A stretch of DNA of 64,000 nt from NCBI RefSeq assembly GCF_033097365.1, contig NZ_AP028461.1, positions 6,758,001 through 6,822,000 of the forward strand. Reading direction: 5' to 3'. The position numbers and the translations under genes were made by a program. This document shows, piece by piece, positions 32,351-41,766 of the stretch (within the stretch, counting starts at the first letter, position 1; each line of letters opens with the position of its first letter). This stretch comes from Actinoplanes sichuanensis. Lineage in GTDB: Bacteria; Actinomycetota; Actinomycetes; Mycobacteriales; Micromonosporaceae. Below the pieces are notes generated by a model. The model ran no database searches, was not told where the DNA came from, and saw nothing but the letters and a program-made list of their open reading frames with translations.

Positions 32351-33213
32351 CCCCGCATGGTGTCCGGAGCGGGTACCTCGTCAACCCTGTTCGCCGCCCA
32401 CCACGCGACGATCCGGTCCACCACCGGCTCCGGGTGGCGGGCCCAGCCGGTGTGGTCGTTGCTGGCCCCGGCGGGCACGTCGGCGTGCCGGTAGTGCCAG
32501 ATGGTCACCGCCTCCTCGGCGAAGAGGCGGGTCGCGAAGCTTCGGACCGGCTTCTCCGGAGCGAGCCGGTCCCCTTCGAGAGCGACGACCAGGGCCGGGG
32601 TACGGATGGGCGCCACCGCCGGGAACGACGAGGCGCTACCAGACCGCACCGCGGTACCGCCGGAAGGTGCCGGGGTGCCGGACGGTGCCGGGGCGGGGAA
32701 CGGGGTGCGGCCGGTCAGGGCCATCCGGGCCCATTCGCGCATCTGCGTGCGGGCGCCGGGGCCGCCGAAGGCCGGTTTCGGCAGGAAGCCGAAGAGTGCG
32801 GTCAGCGCCGGGATGATCACGCCGGCCTGGATCAGGAGTGGGAGGCCGGCCAGCGGGAAGTCGCGGTGGTGGGGCAGGCTGCCGCCGACCGAGACCAGAC
32901 CCTCCGCGGGCGGGTGGTTGAGCTGGTACCCGGCGGCGAGCTGCGCGCCGAGGCTGTGGCCGAGCAGGATCACCGGGCGGTCCGGTGACTCGGCGCGGGC
33001 CGCGGCGACCGCCTCGGCGATGACCGCGATCTCGTCGCCGTAGGACCAGTCGTGCGCGCGGGAGGCGACCGGCCCGTCGGGCTCGAACCCGCGCCGGGGC
33101 AGGGCCCGGGCCGACCAGCCACGAGCCTCGAACGCCTCGATCAGCGGCCGGTAGTACCGAGAGCCGATGCCCATGGCGGACGACACGAGAACGAGCGGGG
33201 CAGGCTGTGACAT
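32347..33213 (-). CDS. Alpha/beta-hydrolase fold protein
   Basis: A 288-residue hydrolase resembling uncharacterised alpha/beta-hydrolases with a WSYGDEIAVIAEAV region. Nucleophile elbow LLGHSLGAQLAAGY (Ser near residue 88) is clear. A cap of about 70 residues holds FPLAGLPLLIQAGVIIPALT, then a Pro/Ala/Gly/Ser-rich insert (TPFPAPAPSGTPAPSGG), and a C-terminal His in ASNDHTGWARHPEPV. The acid is likely the Asp in VVALEGDRLAPEK. The stop overlaps the downstream kinase-like gene, suggesting co-expression. The substrate is unknown. Confidence 0.82.
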   Translation of the reverse strand: MSQPAPLVLVSSAMGIGSRYYRPLIEAFEARGWSARALPRRGFEPDGPVASRAHDWSYGDEIAVIAEAVAAARAESPDRPVILLGHSLGAQLAAGYQLNHPPAEGLVSVGGSLPHHRDFPLAGLPLLIQAGVIIPALTALFGFLPKPAFGGPGARTQMREWARMALTGRTPFPAPAPSGTPAPSGGTAVRSGSASSFPAVAPIRTPALVVALEGDRLAPEKPVRSFATRLFAEEAVTIWHYRHADVPAGASNDHTGWARHPEPVVDRIVAWWAANRVDEVPAPDTMRG

Positions 33214-33296
33214 ATCGATCCTCAGCTGTGGTTACCGGCCGGTGGACAGCACTCTTCGGGCCGGAGAGGAGGGACGCCAAGGAGATATGGCGCAGA

Positions 33297-33593
33297 TCAC
33301 CCGCGCTTCATCAGGCGGCCCACCGCGGCCATCAGCTCGGAGGCCATCTCGTCGGCGCGGCCCTCCTTGGCGCCCTCGTGCATGCAGTGCCGGGCATGGC
33401 CGTCCATCAGGCCGAGTGCCACCTTGTCGAGGGCGGCCTGGATCGCCGAGATCTGGGTGAGGATGTCGATGCAGTAGCGGTCCTCGTCGACCATCCGCTC
33501 GATGCCGCGCACCTGGCCCTCGATGCGGCGCAGCCGCGACTGCAGATTGTCCTTGGTCGCCGTGTATCCGCGGGTCGGGGCGGGGTCGGTCAT
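33297..33593 (-). CDS. csoR: CsoR-family copper-sensing repressor
   Basis: A 98-residue all-helical repressor. The copper ligands of CsoR are present: Cys41 (RYCIDIL), His66 and Cys70 (DGHARHC), with the N-terminal RLRRIEGQVRGIERM DNA-contact helix. Binding Cu(I) should release it from DNA. I start at MTDPAPTRGY; eight more codons are open upstream but overlap the operator region. A TACCC-N3-CGGGTA motif 28 bp upstream is probably its own operator. No copper ATPase or chaperone gene lies next to it, so other targets must be elsewhere. Confidence 0.9.
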   Translation of the reverse strand: MTDPAPTRGYTATKDNLQSRLRRIEGQVRGIERMVDEDRYCIDILTQISAIQAALDKVALGLMDGHARHCMHEGAKEGRADEMASELMAAVGRLMKRG

Positions 33594-33620
33594 GACGACC
33601 ATGCTACAACCGCCCACCGA

Positions 33621-33637
33621 GTACCCCTACCGGGTAT
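33621..33637. promoter_or_regulatory. CsoR operator candidate
   Basis: GTACCCCTACCGGGTAT, a pseudo-palindrome of the TACCC-GGGTA type bound by CsoR. It lies between csoR and the divergent secreted phytase-like gene. Confidence 0.7.
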
Positions 33638-33728
33638 ATGTATACTGGTCGCGGTCATCGAAGCCCAGGTGTGCATCGTCGGGGTGCTGCCGGCCGGTTC
33701 TTTGTCACTGTGTCTGGGGCCGGTGTTC

Positions 33729-35942
33729 ATGTCCTGTTCGGAACGGTTCCGCATCGTGCGGGACGTGGCTGACAAAGCGATCCTCGCGTCCGCGGCCGCC
33801 GTGATCCTTCTGGTTCCGGCGGTCCCGGCGAACGCGGCAAACCATTCCGCCGACCGGGCCTGCTCCACGGAGGCCTCGTTGCTCGGCTTCTCCGACGCAC
33901 TGGACAAGACGACGTTCGCGGGGACCCCGGTGGCCGGGCTCTCGGCGCTGGCGGTCACCGGGCGCGACCGTGGGCTGGCACTCGTGGACAACATCGGGAC
34001 GACCCCGGCGCGGGTCTACTCGGTGCGCCTCGACAAGCCGGCGATCACCGGGGTCACCCTGCTGACCAGGGCGGACGGTACGGCGTACACGGGAAGCGAT
34101 TTCGATGGTGAGGGTCTGATCGCGGAACCGGGTGGCCGGACGATCCTGGCGAGCTCGGAGAAGGAGCCGTCGATCAGGCGGTTCCGGCTGGCCGACGGGC
34201 GGGAGATCGGCTCGCTGCCGGTGCCGTCGCGGTTCCAGGTCACGCCGGCCGGTGAGGCGGCGGTCAACCAGACGTTCGAGGCGCTGACCGCGACCCCCGA
34301 CCACCAGGTGATCTTCGCGGGCATGGAGGGCGCGCTCGCCGGCGACGGGGCCGGCCACCACCGGATCATCCGCTACCAGGGCCGGGCCGGTGGTTCCTAC
34401 ACGGTCGCCGGACAGCTCGCCTATCGCACCGACGCCGGGCTCGGCCTGGTCGAGCTGGTATCGCTCGGCGGCGACCAGCTGCTGTCGGTCGAGCGGGGCT
34501 TCACCGCCGGGGTCGGCAACACCGTGCGGATCTACCAGGTGTCGGCCACCGGGGCTCCCGACGTCACCGGGGTGGCGTCCCTGTCCACGGTCACCGACCC
34601 GCGGACCTGGCTGGGCAAGCGACTGATCGCCGACATCGCGACCTGCCCGTCCGGCGGCGCGACGGCGAAGCAGCCGCAGCCGAACCCGCTGCTCGACAAC
34701 ATCGAGGCCGCCGCGCTCGGTGGCACACTGCCCGGTGGGCGCCGGGTGCTGCGCCTGCTCTCCGACGACAACGGCAGCGCCACCCAGATCACCCGGCTCT
34801 ACACGCTGGCCGTGACGATCCGGCCGGAGACCACGCTGGAGAGCCGGGCCATCCTGTCGGCGACCGCCTACCAGCCGGGGCCGGTCTCCGGCACCCAGCT
34901 GTCGACGGCGCCGGTGAACGGGATCAGCGCGCCGTTCCCGGGACAGCCCGTCCCCGGGTTCTCGGCGGTGCTGCCGCTGGCCGGCAATCGGCTGCTCGCC
35001 ATGCCCGACAACGGGTTCGGCGCGAAGAACAACTCGGCCGACTTCCTGCTGCGGGCCTACGACATCACCCCCGACTACCGGCGGCACACGGTCCGGGTGA
35101 ACGGGTTCCTCGGCTTCCGGGACCCGGACCGGAAGGTGCCGTTCCCGATCGTCAACGAGAACACCCCGGAGCGGCTGCTGACCGGTGCCGACTTCGACAT
35201 CGAGTCGCTGGCCCGGGACGCGCGGGGCAACCTGTGGATCGGCGACGAGTTCGGACCGTACCTGATCAAGGTGGACCGGACCGGGAAGGTGCTGCAGGCG
35301 CCGATCCCGCTGCCGGACGGCGGGAAGTCGCCGCAGTCGCCCGACCTGGCCGCCGGGGAGACCGCGACCGTGCCGGCCAGCCGTGGTTTCGAGGCGCTCG
35401 CCGCGAGCCGGGACGGGCTGACGCTCTACCCGATCCTGGAGGGCGCCCGCACCGACGACCCGAACCAGCGCCGCCGACTCGTCTACGAGTTCGACGTACG
35501 CACGAACCGCTACACCGGCCGGACCTGGACGTTCCTGGTCGACGACCCGTCGCTGCTGGTCGGCGACGCGGCGGTGCTCGACGGGCGGCGGCTGCTGCTG
35601 ATCGAACGCGACAACGGCATGGGACGGCAGTCGGTGGTCAAGCGTCTCGTCGTCACCGACCTGGACCGGGCCGCCGCGGACCGGACGCTGCCCCGCCGGA
35701 CCGTCGTCGACCTGATGCGTGTCGCCGACCCGCGCGGCGTCTCCACCCCGGCCCGGGCCGGTGAGTACGGCGTCGGCGAGCTGTTCTCGTTCCCGCTCCA
35801 GTCCGTCGAGTCGGTGTCGCCGCTCGGCGGAAGCCGGGTGCTGGTCGCCAACGACAACAACTTCCCCGGCAACGACGGCCGGATCCCGGGCCGCGCCGAC
35901 GACACCGAGTTGATCGTCATCGACGTACCCGGGCTGCGCTGA
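33729..35942 (+). CDS. Secreted esterase-like phytase family protein, two repeats
   Basis: A 737-residue exported protein. A signal peptide (KAILASAAAVILLVPAVPANA) ends near residue 36. Two phytase-like beta-propeller halves follow, each with the family hallmarks: GSDFDGEGLIAEPGGRTILA, then GADFDIESLARDARGNLWIG and DEFGPYLIKVDRTGKVL. The second half matches the phytase-like esterase domain best. No signature of histidine acid phosphatase is present. Activity on phytate or another phosphate ester is a family inference. I took the ATG giving MSCSERFRIV; the frame is open much further upstream. It is divergent from csoR. Confidence 0.85.
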   Translation: MSCSERFRIVRDVADKAILASAAAVILLVPAVPANAANHSADRACSTEASLLGFSDALDKTTFAGTPVAGLSALAVTGRDRGLALVDNIGTTPARVYSVRLDKPAITGVTLLTRADGTAYTGSDFDGEGLIAEPGGRTILASSEKEPSIRRFRLADGREIGSLPVPSRFQVTPAGEAAVNQTFEALTATPDHQVIFAGMEGALAGDGAGHHRIIRYQGRAGGSYTVAGQLAYRTDAGLGLVELVSLGGDQLLSVERGFTAGVGNTVRIYQVSATGAPDVTGVASLSTVTDPRTWLGKRLIADIATCPSGGATAKQPQPNPLLDNIEAAALGGTLPGGRRVLRLLSDDNGSATQITRLYTLAVTIRPETTLESRAILSATAYQPGPVSGTQLSTAPVNGISAPFPGQPVPGFSAVLPLAGNRLLAMPDNGFGAKNNSADFLLRAYDITPDYRRHTVRVNGFLGFRDPDRKVPFPIVNENTPERLLTGADFDIESLARDARGNLWIGDEFGPYLIKVDRTGKVLQAPIPLPDGGKSPQSPDLAAGETATVPASRGFEALAASRDGLTLYPILEGARTDDPNQRRRLVYEFDVRTNRYTGRTWTFLVDDPSLLVGDAAVLDGRRLLLIERDNGMGRQSVVKRLVVTDLDRAAADRTLPRRTVVDLMRVADPRGVSTPARAGEYGVGELFSFPLQSVESVSPLGGSRVLVANDNNFPGNDGRIPGRADDTELIVIDVPGLR

Positions 35943-35948
35943 CCGGCG

Positions 35949-38288
35949 TCAGTCCGGAGGTGGCTGCTTCTGCCCGGCCAGCCAGCCGGCCACCTGGGTC
36001 CGTGAGGTGAACCCGAGCTTGCTCAACAGGTTCTCCACGTGCCCCTCGGCGGTGCGTTGGGCCACCACCAGGCGGGTCGCGATGTCCCGGTTGCTCAGCC
36101 CTTCGGCGATCAACGCGGCGACCTCGCGCTCCCGTCTGGTCAGCCGGAGACCGGCGGTGACGTCGTCCGTCGGCTCCGGCTCCGGTGCCCGGGCCCGCCC
36201 CTCCACGGCCAGCACGATCGCGTCGGCGGTGGAGAGTTCCGAACCGCGCCGGACGGCGGCCGAGAACGCGTCCGCCCCGAGCCTGGACCGCACCTGCTCC
36301 ACCACCTCGTCGTGCCAGCTCTGCAGGACCCGGAACGGCGCCAGCGACGTGTGCATCTCCTGCCACATCCGCCGGGAGACCCCGAGCAGGGTGGCCGCCC
36401 GCTGGTCCCGATGCCGGTGGGCGGCGATCCAGGCCAGTGACTCGACACCGAGCCCGACGGCGAACTGCTCACCGTCGACCGCCTTGCCGACGGCCAGGCA
36501 CTCCTTGGCCGCTGCGGTGGCGCCCGCGTGGTCGCCGTCGCGCCAGCGCAGCACACTCAGCGCCCACAGGCCGAACGACTGCCACCACACCTCACCGGTG
36601 GCCGCGCCCAGATCCCTGGCCGCGATCAGGTCCGGGTAGCCGCTGGACGGCTGATCGGCGAGACCACGGCACAGGCCGAGGACGATGAGTGTCCACAGCT
36701 CGCCGTTGCGGATGTTCAGCTCACGGAACGCGGCGAGCGCCCGCTCCAGCAGCGGCAGCGCCTGCTCGTAGTCGCCCGGCCAGAGTTTGAAGACGCCCTC
36801 GATCAGCGGCAGGTACGCCCGCTCGGGCGACGCCGGCAACGTACCGGCCAGTGCCACCGCCTCGGCCAGCAGCGGCCCGGCCCGGTCGGCGTCACCCTGG
36901 ATGCCGGCGATCCACGCGGCGACCCGCAGGGCTTTCACCCGGGTCCAGTGCCGGGGCGCCGGCATCGCCAGGGCCCGGTCCAGCCAGTGCCGGCCCTCCG
37001 AGAAGTAGCCCCGGACGAACCAGTGGTTCTGCAGGTCGGCGGCGAACCGCAGCGCGGTCTCCGGCGGGCCCTGGGTGGTCGCGTGTTCCAGGGCCACCCG
37101 CAGGTTGGCGCGCTCGTGACGTAGCCGTTCCATCACGGCGGTCTGCTGCGGGCCGACCCAGATCCGGTCGGCGTGCGCGGCCAGGTCGGCGAACCATCGG
37201 CAGTGCCGGCGGGTCATCTCCTCGTGCTCTCCGGCGGTGGCCAGTTCGGCCGCGCCGTACTCGCGGGTCACCTCGAGGATCTGGTAGCGGGCGGTACCGT
37301 TCCCGGACCTGATCAGCACCGATTTCTCGACCAGCGAGCCGAGCACGTCGAGGACCGTCTCGACCGGCAGCCGGTCGTCAGCGCAGACCGCCTCGACGGC
37401 GTCCAACTCGAAGCCACCGGAGAAGACCGACACCCGGGACCAGAGGATGCGTTCGGGCTCCGAACAGAGGTCCCAGCTCCAGTCGATCAGCGCACGCAGG
37501 GTCTGCTGCCGCGGCGGTGCGGTCCGGGCGCCGGTGGTGAGCAGCCGGTACCGGTCGGTCAACCGGTCCAGGATCTGGTCCAGGGAGAGCACCCGGAGCC
37601 GGGCCACGGCCAGTTCGATCGCCAGCGGCACACCCTCCAGGGCGCGACACAGCCGTACGATCGTGGCGCAGTTGTCCTCGGTGACCCGAAACCCCGGCAG
37701 AACCGCGGTGGCCCGGTCCACGAAGAGGCCCGCCGACTCGTATTTCTGCAGGTCGCCGGGATTGCAGGCGTCGGTCGGGCCGGGCACCGACAGCGGCTGC
37801 ACGGAGAGGACCGCCTCGCCGTCGACGCGCAGCGCCTCCCGGCTGGTGGCCAGGACCCGCAGGTCGGCGCAGGACCGCAGCAGCGTCTCGGCGAGCTGGG
37901 CGCAGGCGGCGACCAGGTGCTCGCAGTTGTCCAGGATCAGCAGCATCTGCCGGTCGGCCAGGAAACGCGCCAGCCCGGCCGGATCCAGGCCGGTCATGTC
38001 CTCGTGCAGGCCCAGCGTCTCGCCGACGGTGACCGCGACCAGGTCCGGGTCGTGCAGCTCGGCGAGCCCGACGAACCAGATCCCGTCCGGGAAGGCGCGA
38101 CGCAGGTCGGCGCCGACCCGCTGGGCGAGCCTGGTCTTGCCGACTCCGCCGGGGCCGGTCAGCGTGACCAGCCGGCTGGTGGACAGCATGCGCCGGATCC
38201 CGGTGACCTCCTGCCGCCGGCCGACGAAGCTGGTCAGTTCGGCGGGGAGGTTTCCGGCCGTGCCGCGCGCGGACGTGGCGGTACCCAT
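35949..38288 (-). CDS. LuxR-family regulator with AfsR/MalT-like ATPase and TPR region
   Basis: A 779-residue signalling protein. The N-terminal STAND-type NTPase has ELTSFVGRRQEVTGIRRML, Walker A GPGGVGKTRLAQR and Walker B LLILDNCEHLV. A central helical repeat region of TPR character spans about residues 420-640. The C-terminal LuxR DNA-binding domain is RLTRREREVAALIAEGLSNR, then HVENLLSKLGFTSRTQV. Proteins of this type act as ligand-gated switches for secondary metabolism or carbon use. The ATG given fits the start of the NTPase. Convergent with the phytase-like gene with only six bases between stops, and divergent from a small sigma factor. Confidence 0.9.
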   Translation of the reverse strand: MGTATSARGTAGNLPAELTSFVGRRQEVTGIRRMLSTSRLVTLTGPGGVGKTRLAQRVGADLRRAFPDGIWFVGLAELHDPDLVAVTVGETLGLHEDMTGLDPAGLARFLADRQMLLILDNCEHLVAACAQLAETLLRSCADLRVLATSREALRVDGEAVLSVQPLSVPGPTDACNPGDLQKYESAGLFVDRATAVLPGFRVTEDNCATIVRLCRALEGVPLAIELAVARLRVLSLDQILDRLTDRYRLLTTGARTAPPRQQTLRALIDWSWDLCSEPERILWSRVSVFSGGFELDAVEAVCADDRLPVETVLDVLGSLVEKSVLIRSGNGTARYQILEVTREYGAAELATAGEHEEMTRRHCRWFADLAAHADRIWVGPQQTAVMERLRHERANLRVALEHATTQGPPETALRFAADLQNHWFVRGYFSEGRHWLDRALAMPAPRHWTRVKALRVAAWIAGIQGDADRAGPLLAEAVALAGTLPASPERAYLPLIEGVFKLWPGDYEQALPLLERALAAFRELNIRNGELWTLIVLGLCRGLADQPSSGYPDLIAARDLGAATGEVWWQSFGLWALSVLRWRDGDHAGATAAAKECLAVGKAVDGEQFAVGLGVESLAWIAAHRHRDQRAATLLGVSRRMWQEMHTSLAPFRVLQSWHDEVVEQVRSRLGADAFSAAVRRGSELSTADAIVLAVEGRARAPEPEPTDDVTAGLRLTRREREVAALIAEGLSNRDIATRLVVAQRTAEGHVENLLSKLGFTSRTQVAGWLAGQKQPPPD

Positions 38289-38415
38289 AGAGGCACGGTA
38301 GTGGGTCGGCCGGGGAGATCCACGTAGTGATCCGGGTACTTTCCCCGTGTTCCCTGCGGTCCCGGTCGAGCACCATGGGCGGCTGCACGCGTCCTCGATC
38401 GGAAAGGAGTCCGGC

Positions 38416-38877
38416 ATGGGCCGCCACGCCGCCGCGTCGAACCGTGCGGCGGAGGAGTTCGAGCGGATGGTCGCGCCGCACCTGCCCGCCCTGCACGCCT
38501 ACGTGCTGCGGCACACCGGGGGTGACGAGTCGACCACCGACCGGGTTCTCGAGGAGATCCTGTTCCGGGCCGCGCAGGAGCCGCGGCGTGCCCTCGGGGT
38601 CCGGCCGTGGCTGCTGCTGACCGCCCGCAACGTCCTCCGCGGCGGCGACCGTCGGGCTCAGGTGCCCGCCACCACGGTCGTCGCGGCGATGCGGGAACTC
38701 AGCCCGGAGGACCGGGATCTGATCGTGCAGACCTTCTACGGCGGTGCCTCCCTGGAGGACCTCGCGGCCGACCGACGGGTACCGATCGCGAGGGTCAAGT
38801 CGGACCTGTTCTTCGCCATGCGCGCCGTACGTGAGGTGCTGGATCAGCAGGTGGCCGACCGGCACGGGGTCCGCTGA
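38416..38877 (+). CDS. Small RNA polymerase sigma-70-like factor
   Basis: A 153-residue protein with reduced sigma regions 2 and 4. Region 2 is ERMVAPHLPALHAYVLRHTG with WLLLTARNVLRGGDRR; region 4 is LSPEDRDLIVQTFYGGASLE then DLAADRRVPIARVKSDLFFAMRAV. The linker is unusually short. A GAAAGGAG ribosome-binding site precedes the ATG. It is divergent from the LuxR gene with 127 bp between them, so the pair could be a regulatory unit. No anti-sigma gene is adjacent. The 3' end overlaps a strong hairpin facing the EF-Tu gene. Confidence 0.82.
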   Translation: MGRHAAASNRAAEEFERMVAPHLPALHAYVLRHTGGDESTTDRVLEEILFRAAQEPRRALGVRPWLLLTARNVLRGGDRRAQVPATTVVAAMRELSPEDRDLIVQTFYGGASLEDLAADRRVPIARVKSDLFFAMRAVREVLDQQVADRHGVR

Positions 38878-38897
38878 GCGGAGTCCCCGTGCCGGTC
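38857..38897. terminator. Long bidirectional hairpin between sigma factor and tuf
   Basis: GACCGGCACGGGG pairs with CCCCGTGCCGGTC, continued by TCCGC/GCGGA around a TGA loop, with a two-base bulge. The loop is the stop codon of the sigma gene. It lies just beyond the end of the convergent EF-Tu gene. Confidence 0.85.
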
Positions 38898-38904
38898 GCA
38901 CGTG

Positions 38905-40095
38905 TCAGTCCAGGACGGCGAGCACGGTGCCGGCGGCGACCGTGCGGTTGCCCTCACGGACCGCGAAGCCCATGCCCACCTCGAGGGCGATCGGCTTGCC
39001 CAGGGTGACCGTCACCTCGTCCAGGGTGTCGCCCGGCATCACCAGGTCGAGCCCGCCCAGGTCCATCCCACCCGACACGTCGGTCGTGTGGAAGTAGAAC
39101 TGCGGACGATAGTCGGCGGCGAACGGCGTGTGCCGGCCTCCCTCGGCGCTCGTCAGCGCGTACATCCTCGCCGTGAACACCTGGTGGGGCCGCACACTGG
39201 ACGGCGCGGCAAGGACCTGGCCGCGCTGCACCTGCTCGCGCTTGACCCCGCGGAGCAGGACGGCGGCGTTGTCGCCGGCCTGCGCCGACTCGAGCACCTT
39301 GCCGAACGTCTCCAGGCCGGTGGCGACGCTGGCCACGGTCGGACCGAGGCCGACGACCTCGACCGGCTCGCCGGCGCGCAGCTCGCCCCGCTCCACCTTG
39401 CCGGTGACGACCGTGCCGCGGCCGGAGATGGACAGCACGTTCTCGATCGGCATCAGGAACGGCTCGCCCAGTTCCCGCGGCGGGATCGGCACATACCCGT
39501 CGACCGCGTCGAGGAGCTCGACCACCGACGCCACCCAGCGCGGGTCGCCTTCGAGGGCCTTGAGCGCGCTGACCCGGACCACCGGCACGTCGTCGCCGGG
39601 GAAGCCGTACTGCGACAGCAGCTCACGAACCTCGAGCTCGACCAGGTCGAGCAGCTCCGGGTCGTCGACGGCGTCGCTCTTGTTGAGCGCCACCACCAGG
39701 TACGGCACACCGACCCGCCGGGCCAGTAGCACGTGCTCCCGGGTCTGCGGCATCGAACCGTCCTGGGCCGAGACGACCAGGATCGCGCCGTCCACCTGGG
39801 CCGCGCCGGTGATCATGTTCTTCACGTAGTCGGCGTGGCCGGGCATGTCGACGTGGGCGTAGTGGCGGGACTCGGTCTCGTACTCGACGTGGGCGATCGT
39901 GATGGTGATGCCGCGGGCCGCCTCCTCCGGGGCCTTGTCGATCCCCTCGAACGCGACATACCGGTTGGAGGCCGGGTCGCGGTCGGCGAGGACCTTGGTG
40001 ATCGCGGCGGTCAGGGTCGTCTTGCCGTGGTCGACGTGACCCATCGTGCCGATGTTCAGGTGCGGCTTGTCACGGACGAACTGGCTCTTGGCCAT
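38905..40095 (-). CDS. tuf: Divergent elongation factor Tu (tuf3-like)
   Basis: A 396-residue translation GTPase that delivers aminoacyl-tRNA. G1 is [10 protein letters not shown]3 [10 protein letters not shown]4 NKSD, and switch [14 protein letters not shown]. It stands outside a ribosomal protein (str) cluster and resembles the third EF-Tu of Streptomyces (tuf3) more than tuf1: for example [38 protein letters not shown] and [11 protein letters not shown]. The conserved C-terminal LRFAIREGG is MGFAVREGN. An auxiliary EF-Tu may be stress-induced or resist elfamycins; I could not decide which. An IS element lies about 200 bp upstream of the start. Confidence 0.92.
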   Translation of the reverse strand: MAKSQFVRDKPHLNIGTMGHVDHGKTTLTAAITKVLADRDPASNRYVAFEGIDKAPEEAARGITITIAHVEYETESRHYAHVDMPGHADYVKNMITGAAQVDGAILVVSAQDGSMPQTREHVLLARRVGVPYLVVALNKSDAVDDPELLDLVELEVRELLSQYGFPGDDVPVVRVSALKALEGDPRWVASVVELLDAVDGYVPIPPRELGEPFLMPIENVLSISGRGTVVTGKVERGELRAGEPVEVVGLGPTVASVATGLETFGKVLESAQAGDNAAVLLRGVKREQVQRGQVLAAPSSVRPHQVFTARMYALTSAEGGRHTPFAADYRPQFYFHTTDVSGGMDLGGLDLVMPGDTLDEVTVTLGKPIALEVGMGFAVREGNRTVAAGTVLAVLD

Positions 40096-40224
40096 CGTGG
40101 ATATTCCTCACTGGATGCGAGGCAGAAGGGTGACGCGCGGGCCCGATGCCAGCCGGGTCGCGCCAGAACCACGCACGGAGCAGCGACCCCTCCCCCGGGT
40201 TCTGCTGCCAACGGGAAGGGGTCA

Positions 40225-40236
40225 GATTCGCGAATC
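40225..40236. promoter_or_regulatory. 12-bp palindrome upstream of tuf
   Basis: GATTCGCGAATC, a perfect palindrome 130 bp before the tuf start, between it and the IS element. It could be a regulatory site; the regulator is unknown. Confidence 0.35.
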
Positions 40237-40301
40237 AGCACGCACGGGAGCCACCGCGAGGGGCAGCTGCAGACCGGGCGTGAACATGTCGTCGAATCTA
40301 G

Positions 40302-41750
40302 TACGGCAGCCGCCATTCGTGATCATGGTTGGAGTTCGAGGGTGAGGCGGCGGGCGTAGTGGGCTCGTCTGGCTCGTGCCTGGTGGCGGCGTCGCCAGTT
40401 TGACCAGCGCAGACGGTAGGCGATGCTGCGGGTTGGCCGGATCAGCAGGACGTTGATCAGACGGCGGATTTCGTTGACGGTCAGGTCGATCATGTCGGGC
40501 TGACCGCGACGATCTGCGGTGCGGGCGTCGGCGGCGCAGATCGCGAGGACGGCGAGGGCGGCCAGGGCCAGGGTGGTGAACCGGTGCCAGGACGTCCACC
40601 GGCGGACTTGGTGCTGGTCAAGGCCGACTTGGCCTTTTCCGGCCTGAAAGCTTTCCTCCACGATCCAGCGAACTCCCGCGACCCGCACGAACTGGGCGAG
40701 GGTGGCCGGCCCCGGTGCCCAGCAGCGGTAGAAAGCCAGCTCACCGGTCGTGGTGTTACGTCGGATGAGCAGGCTGTGCCGGCCATCGTCGTCGGGGTCA
40801 CCGTCGGCGCCGACGTCGGCCAGCCAGGCCCAGTCGTAGAACCGTGGTCCTTTCGAGCCGTCACCAGCGCTGCGCCGGGTCCAGGCGGTGGCGGGCAGGT
40901 TCTCGGCGAGGCGGTCGACGCGGCAGCGGGTCTTGCCTGCGTCGATCGGCACGAGGTGATCGCAGGAGACTGCCAGCACGTAGCCGAGGCGGAGTTTGCG
41001 CAGTTCACTGCGGAGCCGGGTGTTATTGCCGTAGGCCTCGTCCGCGGCGACCCACCGGGCTGGGACCAGGGCATTCACCGCGGCGTTGATCATGTCGTCG
41101 GCCAACTCCGAGCGGGTGGCGAACGTGACGTCCTGCGGAATGCCGGCCCGCTCGCACCGGTCACGGTCATCGGTCCAGGACTTCGGCAGGTAAACCCTGC
41201 GGTCGATCAGAGTGTGACCGTGCCTGCTCGCATAGGCGAGGAACACTCCGACCTGGGCGTTCTCGATCCGCCCGGCGGTTCCGGTGTATTGACGCTGGAC
41301 ACCGACCGAGTGCACGCCCTTCTTCAGATCGCCGGTCTCGTCGACCACGAGGACACCGTCAGGGTCACCGAGTCGGTCAGCGACGACCTTGCGAACGTCG
41401 TCACGCACCGCGTCAGCGTCCCACTTGGCCCGGTAGAGCAGCCGTTGCATCGCATCCGGTCGGGCATGTCCGGCCTGCTCAGCCACCTGCCAACACGTCT
41501 TGACCTCCAGGTCGGCAAGCAGCCCGGTGACGAACCCGGCCGCCGCCCGGCGGGGCTCAACCCGGCAGAACCGGCCCGCGAACGAGTCGATCACCAGGTC
41601 GATGGTTCGTCGCCACCGAGCAGGCTCTACGCTGTGGCTCTCGGCCACCGCAAGGTCTGATGTTGTGTCCACAACGCACAGACGATCATGCGGTGGCCGT
41701 CCTTGTTCCCGCAGGATCCGAGGTCACCTCACGAACGGCGGCTGCCGTAC
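40302..41750. mobile_element. IS701-family insertion sequence, apparently intact
   Basis: A 1449-bp element. The 21-bp terminal inverted repeats (TACGGCAGCCGCC plus ATTCGTGA on the left, GTTCGTGA on the right) differ at one position. CTAG flanks both ends (40298-40301 and 41751-41754), the 4-bp YTAR target duplication characteristic of IS701. One full-length transposase gene fills it. Confidence 0.93.
40323..41672 (-). CDS. IS701-family DDE transposase
   Basis: A 449-residue transposase. The catalytic triad appears as Asp in VLVVDETGDLKKG (near residue 111), Asp in WVAADEAYGNN (near residue 208) and Glu in WIVEESFQAGKGQVGLDQ (near residue 334). A C-terminal basic region (RWSNWRRRHQARARR) probably binds the ends. 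The frame is open and complete, starts with ATG, and stops one base inside the left inverted repeat. The element may still be mobile. Confidence 0.93.
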   Translation of the reverse strand: MDTTSDLAVAESHSVEPARWRRTIDLVIDSFAGRFCRVEPRRAAAGFVTGLLADLEVKTCWQVAEQAGHARPDAMQRLLYRAKWDADAVRDDVRKVVADRLGDPDGVLVVDETGDLKKGVHSVGVQRQYTGTAGRIENAQVGVFLAYASRHGHTLIDRRVYLPKSWTDDRDRCERAGIPQDVTFATRSELADDMINAAVNALVPARWVAADEAYGNNTRLRSELRKLRLGYVLAVSCDHLVPIDAGKTRCRVDRLAENLPATAWTRRSAGDGSKGPRFYDWAWLADVGADGDPDDDGRHSLLIRRNTTTGELAFYRCWAPGPATLAQFVRVAGVRWIVEESFQAGKGQVGLDQHQVRRWTSWHRFTTLALAALAVLAICAADARTADRRGQPDMIDLTVNEIRRLINVLLIRPTRSIAYRLRWSNWRRRHQARARRAHYARRLTLELQP

Positions 41751-41766
41751 TAGGGCGGCCGGTTCG

